From Actinomadura atramentaria DSM 43919 (lineage in GTDB: Bacteria; Actinomycetota; Actinomycetes; Streptosporangiales; Streptosporangiaceae): DNA of 64,000 nucleotides. Below the pieces are notes generated by a model. That model searched no databases. It saw nothing but the letters and a program-made list of their open reading frames with translations, and was not told the origin of the DNA. Numbering within the stretch: the first letter of the stretch is position 1; the number at the start of each line of letters is the position of its first letter. Shown here one piece after another: positions 16,406 through 23,051 of the stretch. The stretch lies in NCBI RefSeq assembly GCF_000381885.1, contig NZ_KB907211.1, forward strand, positions 372,001-436,000, given 5' to 3'. Both the position numbers and the translations under genes were made by a program.

Positions 16406-16669
16406 ATGCATGAACCGCCCGTCGCCTGCTGGGTTCCCGAGGGCGATGCCTGGGCGTTGGCCGAGGCCGTGTTCCGTGCGGCGATGTTGCGGCACGGCCT
16501 CGCGCCTTTGACCGTGGACGCGGTGCGGGAGCGGGCACGTCTTCTCTTCCCGACGCTGGCGGCGGCCGCGCGGGACGCCGAACTCCTCCGGGTGGAGCGG
16601 GGACCGGTCCCGCCGCCCGACGACCCGTCCCCCAGGAGGGGACTCCACCCGGAGGCACCCGCCCCGTGA
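16406..16669 (+). CDS. Small hypothetical protein, first of three coupled genes
   Basis: An 87-residue protein from an ATG with GAAGGAG upstream. A helical core (DAWALAEAVFRAAMLRHGLAP, then VRERARLLFPTLAAAARDAELL) is followed by a Pro-rich tail. No family is recognised. Its stop codon overlaps the GTG of the next frame by 4 nt. Confidence 0.65.
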   Translation: MHEPPVACWVPEGDAWALAEAVFRAAMLRHGLAPLTVDAVRERARLLFPTLAAAARDAELLRVERGPVPPPDDPSPRRGLHPEAPAP

Positions 16670-16974
16670 CGTCCCCGCGCGGGCCGCACCGGGGACGCCC
16701 CCCGGCGCGGCCCGCGCACCCGTCCGCCGGACGCCCACGGGCGTCCCGCGCGCCCGTCCGCCGGACGCCCACGGGCGTCCCGCGCGCCCGTCCGCCGGAC
16801 GCCCACGGGCGTCCCGCGCACCCGTCCGCCGGACCCCCACGGGCGTCCGGCGCACCTGTCCGCAGGGCGCCCACGGACGTCCGACCCGAACCCCTCCGGG
16901 CCGTGCCCCCTATCGGCGCGACCCCGCAGCACGGCCCGGAGGCCGCCCCACCAACCCCCAGGAAAGACCAATGA
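16666..16974 (+). CDS. Arg/Pro-rich ORF over the 34-bp repeats
   Basis: A 102-codon frame that begins GTGA on the previous stop and ends ATGA on the next start. These two 4-nt overlaps argue that ribosomes pass through it. The sequence is Arg, Pro, Ala and Gly-rich without a recognisable fold and is encoded mostly by a 34-bp tandem repeat, so the reading frame changes with each unit. It may be a real disordered basic protein or just a translated linker. Confidence 0.35.
   Translation: MTSPRGPHRGRPPARPAHPSAGRPRASRAPVRRTPTGVPRARPPDAHGRPAHPSAGPPRASGAPVRRAPTDVRPEPLRAVPPIGATPQHGPEAAPPTPRKDQ
16713..16882. repeat. 34-bp tandem repeat, five units, each with an 18-bp palindrome
   Basis: Units start at 16713, 16747, 16781, 16815 and 16849. 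The unit contains CCGTCCGCC followed by the perfect palindrome GGACGCCCACGGGCGTCC. Units 1-3 are near-identical, and the fourth and fifth have diverged. The period is not a multiple of three. The array lies 89 nt before a BldC-like DNA-binding gene. Confidence 0.9.
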
Positions 16975-17282
16975 CGAAGCCACCGGTCGAACCGCTCTAC
17001 ACCACGCAAGAGGTCGCGGGACTGTTCCGCGTCGGACCCAACACGGTGCTGCGCTGGGCCGTGGACGGGCAGATCCCCTCGATCCTGCTGCCCGGCGGCC
17101 AACGCCGATACCGCGTCCGCGACATCGACCCCATGCTGCGACCACCCGGCGCGCGACGCGACCTTCCGCCCCGGGCGCTGGGCGCGCTCGCGGCCGTCGT
17201 CCGGACGTACTTCGGCGGCAGCACCGACGCCGCCGCCGAAGCACTCACCCAACTCGCGACACCACCCGACGACCGGCACTGA
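16971..17282 (+). CDS. BldC-like MerR/excisionase-type DNA-binding protein
   Basis: A 103-residue protein. Residues ~9-52 match the BldC/HTH_17 winged helix-turn-helix (LYTTQEVAGLFRVGPNTVLR, then WAVDGQIPSILLPGGQRRYR). BldC itself is ~68 residues and binds direct repeats cooperatively; this protein has an extra ~45-residue Ala/Arg-rich C-terminus (LGALAAVVRTYFGGSTDAAAEALTQL). The ATG at 16971 overlaps the upstream stop. The tandem repeats just upstream make autoregulation or repeat binding plausible, but this is inference. Confidence 0.85.
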   Translation: MTKPPVEPLYTTQEVAGLFRVGPNTVLRWAVDGQIPSILLPGGQRRYRVRDIDPMLRPPGARRDLPPRALGALAAVVRTYFGGSTDAAAEALTQLATPPDDRH

Positions 17283-17292
17283 CGCGGGGCGG

Positions 17293-19029
17293 TCAGGTCG
17301 TCAGGGCTCGGTTCACGGCGCTGAGGACGGCGTTGATCGTGGCGGTCGCGGGGGAGGGGTCGGTCGCGGCGCCCCAGGCGGGACGGCCGCTGACGCGGAC
17401 GGCGGCGTAGACGGTGGTCGGGTCGTCGGGCTGCGGGATCAGGTCGGTGATCTCGACGGGGGTTCCCGCCGCGCGGAGGGCGTTCGTCAGCGCGGCGGCG
17501 GGGTCCTCGCCGATGGCGGTGCGGTCGGTTCCGGCCACGCGCAGGGTCACCGTGAAGTCGCGGCGGCCGGGGCCGGTGGACGCCGTCCGCCAGTCCACGG
17601 CGCAGACCGGGCCGGTCGCGTCCAGGTACTCGGCGCGGAACAGCTCCCCGATCTCCTTCGCCGTCATCTCCGCGCCGCTGGCGTCCGTCGCGGCCTGGAC
17701 GCGGCGCGAGAACTCGACGCGCAGCCCGCGCGGCAGGTCGAAGCCGTGCCCCGTCCGCAGCAGGTACGCGACGCCGCCCTTGCCGGACTGGCTGTTGACG
17801 CGGATGACCGCCTCGTAGTCGCGGCCCACGTCGCGCGGGTCGATCGGCAGGTACGGCACGTTCCACGGCGCCTCGCCGGGCGCGACGCCGAGCGCGGCGG
17901 CCCGCTCGGCGTGGTGCGCCATGCCCTTGCCGATCGCGTCCTGGTGCGTGCCGGAGAACGCGGTGTAAACCAGGTCGCCGCCGTACGGGTGGCGCTCGTG
18001 GACGGCGATGCGGTTGCAGTGCTCGACGGTGCGCCGGATCTCGTCGATGTCGGAGAAGTCCACCCGCGGGTCGACGCCCTGCGCGTGCAGGTTCAGCGCG
18101 AGCGCGACCAGGTCCACGTTGCCGGTGCGCTCGCCGTTGCCGAACAGGCAGCCCTCGACGCGCTGCGCCCCCGCGAGGACGGCCAGTTCCGCGCAGGCCA
18201 CGCCGGTGCCCCGGTCGTTGTGCGGGTGGACGGACAGGATCACCGAATCGCGGCGGGCCAGGTTGCGGTGCATGAACTCGATCTGGTCGGCGTACACGTT
18301 CGGGGACGCGATCTCAACCGTCGCGGGCAGGTTGTGGATAACCGGTCGGTCGGGGGACGCGTCCCACAGCTCGGTCAGGCTGTCGCAGACCCGCAGGACG
18401 TAGTCGGGCTCGGTCTGGTTGAACACCTCGGGGGAGAACTCGAAGCGGACGCCGGGCCGGTCCCCGGCGAGCCGCGCGACCAGCCCGGCCGCGTCCAGGA
18501 CCAGGCGGTGCAGCTCGTCGCGGTCCCGGCCGAGGACGACGTCGCGCCAGGTCGGGGCGGTCGCGGTGTAGAGGTGGACGACGGCGCGCGGCAGGCCCTC
18601 GATCGACGCGAACGTCCGCTCGATGAGGTCGGCGCGGGCCGGGGTGAACACGACGACCGTCACGTCGTCCGGGACCAGATCATCGCGGACCAGGTGCCGG
18701 ACGAAGTCGAAGTCGGCGCGGCTCGCGGACGGGTAGCCGACCTCGATCTCCTTGAAGCCCATCGCGACGAGCAGGTCGAAGAAGCGGCGCTTGCGGGCGG
18801 GGTCCATCGGTTCGGCGAGCGCCTGGTTGCCGTCGCGCAGGTCGACGGGAACCCACAGCGGCGGGGCCTCCAGCCGCCGCGTCGGCCAGATCCGCGTGAA
18901 CTCGGGAACTTCGACGCGGTCGTACACCGACCGGTACCGGTGGGACGGCATGGAACTGGCGCGCTGCGGATTCCAGAACGGGGCGTCGTCCGCGACGGGG
19001 CCGGACGGGGTGCGGAGCGTGGGGAACAT
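17293..19029 (-). CDS. leuA: 2-Isopropylmalate synthase
   Basis: A 578-residue enzyme that condenses acetyl-CoA with 2-oxoisovalerate, the first step of leucine synthesis. The catalytic TIM-barrel shows [30 protein letters not shown] and [20 protein letters not shown]. The C-terminal ~150 residues form the leucine-sensing LeuA dimer domain ([28 protein letters not shown]). The leader upstream encodes a Leu-rich peptide and GC hairpins, pointing to attenuation. A GntR regulator is divergent. Confidence 0.97.
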   Translation of the reverse strand: MFPTLRTPSGPVADDAPFWNPQRASSMPSHRYRSVYDRVEVPEFTRIWPTRRLEAPPLWVPVDLRDGNQALAEPMDPARKRRFFDLLVAMGFKEIEVGYPSASRADFDFVRHLVRDDLVPDDVTVVVFTPARADLIERTFASIEGLPRAVVHLYTATAPTWRDVVLGRDRDELHRLVLDAAGLVARLAGDRPGVRFEFSPEVFNQTEPDYVLRVCDSLTELWDASPDRPVIHNLPATVEIASPNVYADQIEFMHRNLARRDSVILSVHPHNDRGTGVACAELAVLAGAQRVEGCLFGNGERTGNVDLVALALNLHAQGVDPRVDFSDIDEIRRTVEHCNRIAVHERHPYGGDLVYTAFSGTHQDAIGKGMAHHAERAAALGVAPGEAPWNVPYLPIDPRDVGRDYEAVIRVNSQSGKGGVAYLLRTGHGFDLPRGLRVEFSRRVQAATDASGAEMTAKEIGELFRAEYLDATGPVCAVDWRTASTGPGRRDFTVTLRVAGTDRTAIGEDPAAALTNALRAAGTPVEITDLIPQPDDPTTVYAAVRVSGRPAWGAATDPSPATATINAVLSAVNRALTT

Positions 19030-19104
19030 GTCGGGGTCTTCCTGGTTCGGGGCCGGTTCGGTCGACCGGCAGCACCGGACCCCGCGGCGGGGTGCCGGTC
19101 CGGA

Positions 19105-19149
19105 TCAGGCCCCGCCGCGGCGGCCGAGAAGGAGGACGCGCTGCGACAT
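19105..19149 (-). promoter_or_regulatory. leuA leader peptide (transcription attenuator)
   Basis: A 14-codon ORF reads MSQRVLLLGRRGGA and stops 75 nt before leuA. It contains three consecutive Leu codons (CTC CTT CTC). An in-frame ATG at 19161 would extend it to 18 residues. Downstream RNA can form GC-rich stems, including ACCCCG-CCG-CGGGGT. This is the layout of the Leu attenuators known upstream of leuA in actinobacteria: stalling at Leu codons would alter the downstream fold. Confidence 0.8.
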
Positions 19150-19156
19150 GGCCGGT

Positions 19157-19186
19157 AGCATAAGCACACATCAGCTCCTCAGACAA
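19157..19186 (-). promoter_or_regulatory. leuA promoter
   Basis: On the minus strand TTGTCT (19186-19181) and TATGCT (19162-19157) are 18 bp apart. The expected start lies at or next to the A of the leader-peptide ATG (19149), so the leader peptide would be translated without a 5' UTR. CTCAG-N5-CTGAG (19178-19192) overlaps the -35 box and could be an operator for the divergent GntR protein. Confidence 0.6.
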
Positions 19187-19200
19187 CCTGAGAGGTCTTC

Positions 19201-19890
19201 GTGTCCCTCGGCCCCCTCCGCCCGAGCCCGCTGGTCGAACAGGCCGCTCACCGGCTGCGCGACCAGATCGCCGCCGGGGTCTGGCCCGTCGGCGCGAAGC
19301 TGCCCGGGGAGACCACGCTCGCGCGCGACCTCGGCGTCGGGCGCTCGACCGTCCGCGAGGCGATCCGCGTGCTGGCCGGGGCCGGGCTCGTGCGGGCGCG
19401 GCAGGGCGCGGGCGTGTTCGTGCTCGCGGCCGAGGCGGCGGAGGGCTGGCCGGAGCGGGTGCGGCGCGCGTCCGTCGCGGAGCTGTACGAGATCCGGCTG
19501 ATGGTCGAGGTGCGGGCGGCCGAGCTGGCGGCGGAGCGCCGCACCGACGCCGACCTCGCCGCGCTCGACCGCGCCCTCGCCGCCCGCGACCGGGCCGTCG
19601 CGGACGGGACGGACGAGGAGTACGTCGACGCCGACATCGCCCTGCACGCGACGGCCGTCGCGGCGGCGGGCAACGCGCTGCTGGCGGACCTGTTCACCGG
19701 GTTCACGCCGGTGCTGCGGGAGGGGCTGCTCGACCTCGTCCGGATGATCGACGCCCGCGCCCACGACGCCGCGCACGGGGCCGCCGCGCACGCCGCGCTC
19801 GTCGCCGCGATCCGCGCCGGAGACCCGGCCGCCGCGCGCACCGCCGTCGCCGACGAACTGGCCCGCACGCTGGCCGCACTCGGCGCCTGA
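19201..19890 (+). CDS. GntR-family regulator, FadR subfamily
   Basis: A 229-residue protein from a GTG start. An N-terminal winged helix (LVEQAAHRLRDQIAAGVWPV, TLARDLGVGRSTVREAIRVL) is followed by an all-helical FCD ligand domain (ELYEIRLMVEVRAAELAAER, DADIALHATAVAAAGNALL, HAALVAAIRAGDPAAARTAV), the FadR-type effector fold. The ligand is unknown. It is divergent from leuA with a 171-nt gap that also contains the leader peptide, so it may control itself and leuA. Confidence 0.92.
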   Translation: MSLGPLRPSPLVEQAAHRLRDQIAAGVWPVGAKLPGETTLARDLGVGRSTVREAIRVLAGAGLVRARQGAGVFVLAAEAAEGWPERVRRASVAELYEIRLMVEVRAAELAAERRTDADLAALDRALAARDRAVADGTDEEYVDADIALHATAVAAAGNALLADLFTGFTPVLREGLLDLVRMIDARAHDAAHGAAAHAALVAAIRAGDPAAARTAVADELARTLAALGA

Positions 19891-19954
19891 CCCGAGTTAT
19901 CCACAGTGTGGACGGCGGTTCGCGAGACGGGTTCGCGTCCGTAAAGTTGGGGTC

Positions 19955-20458
19955 GTGGAGATCGTACCCATGCTTCCCGAGCACGCCCCCGAGGTGCTCG
20001 CCATCTACCAGCACGGCATCGACGGCGGCAACGCCACGTTCGAGGCCGCCGTGCCCGACTGGGCGGTGTTCTCGGCCGGGAAACTGGCCGAACACCGGTT
20101 CGTCGCGCGCGACGCCGAGCAGATCCTCGGCTGGGCCGCGCTGTCCCCGACGTCGGCGCGACCGGTGTTCGAGGGCGTCGCCGAGGTCTCCATCTACATC
20201 CACCCCGACGCGCAGGGGCGCGGCGTGGGGCGCGCGCTGCTCGGCGCGCTCATCGACTCCAGCGAGCGCGGGGGGATCTGGTCGCTGCTCGCCGGGATCT
20301 TCCCGGAGAACACCGCGAGCCTGCGGCTGCACGAGGCGCTGGGGTTCCGGCTCGTCGGCGTCCGCGAGCGGATCGGCCGGCACGACTTCGGCGGCCGGTC
20401 CGTGTGGCGCGACGTGGTGTACCTGGAACGGCGCAGCACCGTGGCGGGCCGGGATTGA
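19955..20458 (+). CDS. GNAT acetyltransferase, phosphinothricin-acetyltransferase-like
   Basis: A 167-residue protein with the acetyl-CoA binding loop VSIYIHPDAQGRGVGRALLG and LHEALGFRLVGVRERIGRHD near the end, typical of the Pat/Bar/MddA group that acetylates glutamine-synthetase-inhibitor or methionine-sulfone-like amino groups. The actual substrate is unproven. The GTG at 19955 is preceded 7 nt upstream by TAAAGT, so the transcript is probably leaderless. Its stop overlaps the likely TTG start of the next gene. Confidence 0.88.
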   Translation: MEIVPMLPEHAPEVLAIYQHGIDGGNATFEAAVPDWAVFSAGKLAEHRFVARDAEQILGWAALSPTSARPVFEGVAEVSIYIHPDAQGRGVGRALLGALIDSSERGGIWSLLAGIFPENTASLRLHEALGFRLVGVRERIGRHDFGGRSVWRDVVYLERRSTVAGRD

Positions 20459-21441
20459 ACGAGATCACGGACGACGGTTCGAACGGCGGCGGCAGCGCGG
20501 GCGGCGGGGACGCCGGGGGAGGGCCTCGGCTGTATCGGCTGCTGTGGCTGTCGGTGGCGGCGGCGGTCGCGACGATCGCGTTGAAGACCGCCGCGTACGC
20601 GGTGACCGGGTCGGTCGGGCTGCTGTCGGACGCGCTGGAGTCGGTGGTCAACCTCGTCGCGGCGATCGTCGCGCTCGGCGCGCTGCGCTGGGCCAGCAAG
20701 CCCGCCGACGCCGAGCACGCCTACGGGCACACCAAGGCGGAGTACTTCTCGGCGGGCGCCGAAGGCATGATGATCTTCGTGGCGGCGCTCGCCATCGCCG
20801 TCGCCGCGATCGACCGGCTGCTGCACCCGCACGGGATCGAGCAGGTCGGGCCGGGCCTGCTGGTGTCGGCGGTCGCGTCCGCGATCAACCTCGCGGTCGG
20901 GCTGACGCTGCTGCGGTCCGGGCGGCGGCACCGGTCGATCACCCTGGAGGCGGACGGAAAGCACCTGCTCACGGACGTGTGGACGTCGGCGGGCGTGCTG
21001 GTCGCGGTCGGGGCCGTCGCGGTCACCGGCTGGACGGTCCTGGACCCGGTCATCGCGCTCGCCGTCGCCGCGAACATCGTGTACGCGGGCGTCGGGCTGC
21101 TGCGCCGCTCGGGCGCGGGCCTGATGGACCGCGCGCTGGAACCCGCCGAGCAGGACGCGATCCGCGCGGTGCTCGCGGGCTTCGAGGAGCGCGGCGTCGC
21201 GTTCCACGCCGTCCGGACGCGCCAGTCGGGCCGCCGCGCGTTCGTGTCGCTGCACCTGCTCGTCCCCGGCGCGTGGACGGTCCAGCGCGGGCACGATCAG
21301 GCCGAGGCCGTCGAGGCGGCACTGCGCGCCGCGCTCCCGCACGCGACCGTGTTCACCCACCTGGAACCCATCGAGGACCCGGTGTCCTACGCCGACACCG
21401 GCCTCGACCGCCCCGACCTGCCGTTCCCCCCGGGCCTCTGA
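20455..21441 (+). CDS. Cation diffusion facilitator family transporter
   Basis: A ~328-residue membrane protein with about five or six helices and a cytoplasmic C-terminal domain. Family motifs are visible: GLLSDALESVVNL in the second helix, HAYGHTKAEYFSAGAEG, and TDVWTSAGVLVAVG in the fifth. Such proteins export Zn(II), Fe(II) or related metals in exchange for protons. The metal is not deducible. The start is uncertain: TTG at 20455 overlaps the preceding stop, and an in-frame GTG at 20404 lies inside the upstream gene. Confidence 0.9.
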   Translation: MNEITDDGSNGGGSAGGGDAGGGPRLYRLLWLSVAAAVATIALKTAAYAVTGSVGLLSDALESVVNLVAAIVALGALRWASKPADAEHAYGHTKAEYFSAGAEGMMIFVAALAIAVAAIDRLLHPHGIEQVGPGLLVSAVASAINLAVGLTLLRSGRRHRSITLEADGKHLLTDVWTSAGVLVAVGAVAVTGWTVLDPVIALAVAANIVYAGVGLLRRSGAGLMDRALEPAEQDAIRAVLAGFEERGVAFHAVRTRQSGRRAFVSLHLLVPGAWTVQRGHDQAEAVEAALRAALPHATVFTHLEPIEDPVSYADTGLDRPDLPFPPGL

Positions 21442-21456
21442 CCCGCCCGGCGCGGG

Positions 21457-22905
21457 TCAGATTTCGATGACGCACGCCTTTTCGCGGGTGTACGCGAGTA
21501 CGGAGTCGTGGCCGTAGCCGCTGTCCTTGACGCCCTCCAAGGGGAAGAGCACTTTGCGGAACGTGTTGACCCAGACCGTCCCGGTCTCCAGTTCGCGGAA
21601 CATGCGCTGCGCGGTACCGAGGTCGCGCGTCCAGACGCCCGCCGCGAGGCCGTAGACGGAGTCGTTGGCGAGGGCCACGGCCTCTTCCTCGGTGTCGAAG
21701 GGCAGCACGACCGCGACCGGCCCGAAGATCTCCTCCTGGCAGATCCGCAGCGAGTTGTCGGCCGTCGCGAACAGCGTCGGCTCGACCCAGTAGCCGCCCG
21801 CCAGCGCCGGATCGTCGATCGCGGCGGCGCCGGACCGGCCGCCGAACACCAGCTCCGCGCCCTCCTTCACGCCCGTCTCCAGATAGGACGTGACGTGCTC
21901 GAACTGGTCGCGGGACACGATCGGCCCCATGCCCGTCCCGGGCGAGGACGGGTCGCCGAGCCGGATTCCGGCGGCGATCTCGGTCATGCGGCGCAGCATC
22001 TCGTCGTAGACGGGCCGCTGGACCAGCACGCGCGAACCGCCGTAGCAGATCTGCCCCGCGTTGGCCGTGAAGATCGCCTGCGTGGTGACGCCGGGCGCGG
22101 CCTTGTCCAGGTCCGCGTCGGCGAAGACGATGTTGGGGGACTTGCCGCCGAGTTCGAGCGCCAGCGGCTTGGGCGCGTCGGCGGACGCGCGCGTGATGGC
22201 CCGCGCGGTGCCGACCGAGCCCGTCAGGCTGATCTTGTCGACGTCCCGGCTGCGGACGAGCGGGTCGCCGACCTCCTCCCCGAGCCCCGACACGACGTTG
22301 AGGACGCCCGGCGGCAGCACCTCGCGCAGCAGCTCCCCGAGGCGCAGCGAGGACACCGCCGCCTGCTCGGCGGGCTTGATGATCACGGTGTTCCCGGCGG
22401 CGAGCGCGAACGCGGCCTTGGCGGAGAACGTCGAGATCGGGGAGTTCCACGGGATGATCCCGAGCGTCACGCCGTACGGCTCGCGCCGGGTGAGGCCGAG
22501 GCTGCCCGGCCCGAAGTCCACGCTGCGTCCCTCGGCGGCCGACGCGCACTCGGCCGCCGCGTTGTTCCACAGGTACGCCATGCCCGGCAGGTCCCGCCCG
22601 GCCGTCTCGTTGATCGTCCGGCCGTTGTCGCGGGTCTCCAGCTCGGCCAGCTCCCGCGCGTTCGCGGCGATGACCCCGGCGACCTTGCGCAGCGTGTGCG
22701 CGCGGGCGGCGGCGGGCAGCCGCGACCAGGCCGGGAACGCGGCGCGGGCCGCCGCGACGGCCGCCGCCGCGTCGGCCGCGCCGCCGCGCGGGACGCGCGC
22801 CCAGACCTCGCCGGTCGCGGGGTTCACCGAGTCGAGCGTGCGCCCGTCCGCCGCCGGACGCGGCTCGCCGCCGATCAGGTTGGAGTACTCGTGCGGCTCC
22901 GTCAT
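21457..22905 (-). CDS. NAD(P)-dependent aldehyde dehydrogenase
   Basis: A 482-residue member of the ALDH superfamily. The catalytic Glu is in LELGGKSPNIVF and the catalytic Cys in ANAGQICYGGSR; TLGIIPWNSP and KPAEQAAVSSL are cofactor-contact segments. Substrate specificity cannot be read from the sequence. A 14-bp perfect palindrome lies 28 nt upstream of the ATG, so it is probably under a TetR-like or similar repressor that is not adjacent. Confidence 0.94.
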   Translation of the reverse strand: MTEPHEYSNLIGGEPRPAADGRTLDSVNPATGEVWARVPRGGAADAAAAVAAARAAFPAWSRLPAAARAHTLRKVAGVIAANARELAELETRDNGRTINETAGRDLPGMAYLWNNAAAECASAAEGRSVDFGPGSLGLTRREPYGVTLGIIPWNSPISTFSAKAAFALAAGNTVIIKPAEQAAVSSLRLGELLREVLPPGVLNVVSGLGEEVGDPLVRSRDVDKISLTGSVGTARAITRASADAPKPLALELGGKSPNIVFADADLDKAAPGVTTQAIFTANAGQICYGGSRVLVQRPVYDEMLRRMTEIAAGIRLGDPSSPGTGMGPIVSRDQFEHVTSYLETGVKEGAELVFGGRSGAAAIDDPALAGGYWVEPTLFATADNSLRICQEEIFGPVAVVLPFDTEEEAVALANDSVYGLAAGVWTRDLGTAQRMFRELETGTVWVNTFRKVLFPLEGVKDSGYGHDSVLAYTREKACVIEI

Positions 22906-22932
22906 CGCCGTCCCTTCCCGTCACCGAGTAAC

Positions 22933-22946
22933 CAAGCGTACGCTTG
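22933..22946. promoter_or_regulatory. Candidate operator of the aldehyde dehydrogenase gene
   Basis: CAAGCGTACGCTTG is a perfect 14-bp palindrome located 28 bp upstream of the ALDH start. The sequence form is common for TetR-family operators. No regulator gene is adjacent. Confidence 0.6.
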
Positions 22947-22954
22947 TTCATCAA

Positions 22955-23012
22955 GGGAGGGGAAGTCCGCGCGGCGGCCGGGCCGGTGGGCGCCGCGCGG
23001 ACCTCCCCTCCC
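22955..23012 (-). terminator. Long hairpin downstream of helR
   Basis: GTCCGCGCGGCG (22965-22976) pairs perfectly with 22991-23002, and the stem extends outwards with GGGAGGGG against CCCTCCC after a small bulge. It lies 40 nt past the helR stop and separates helR from the ALDH operator and gene. Confidence 0.75.
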
Positions 23013-23051
23013 GCCGCGCGGCGCGCCGGGGCGGTGCTCGGTGCCGGGCGC

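Noticed and set aside
16087..16882. CRISPR or origin of replication
   Set aside because: The first tract is a microsatellite. The 34-bp units are contiguous without spacers, and no replication gene or DnaA boxes are near.
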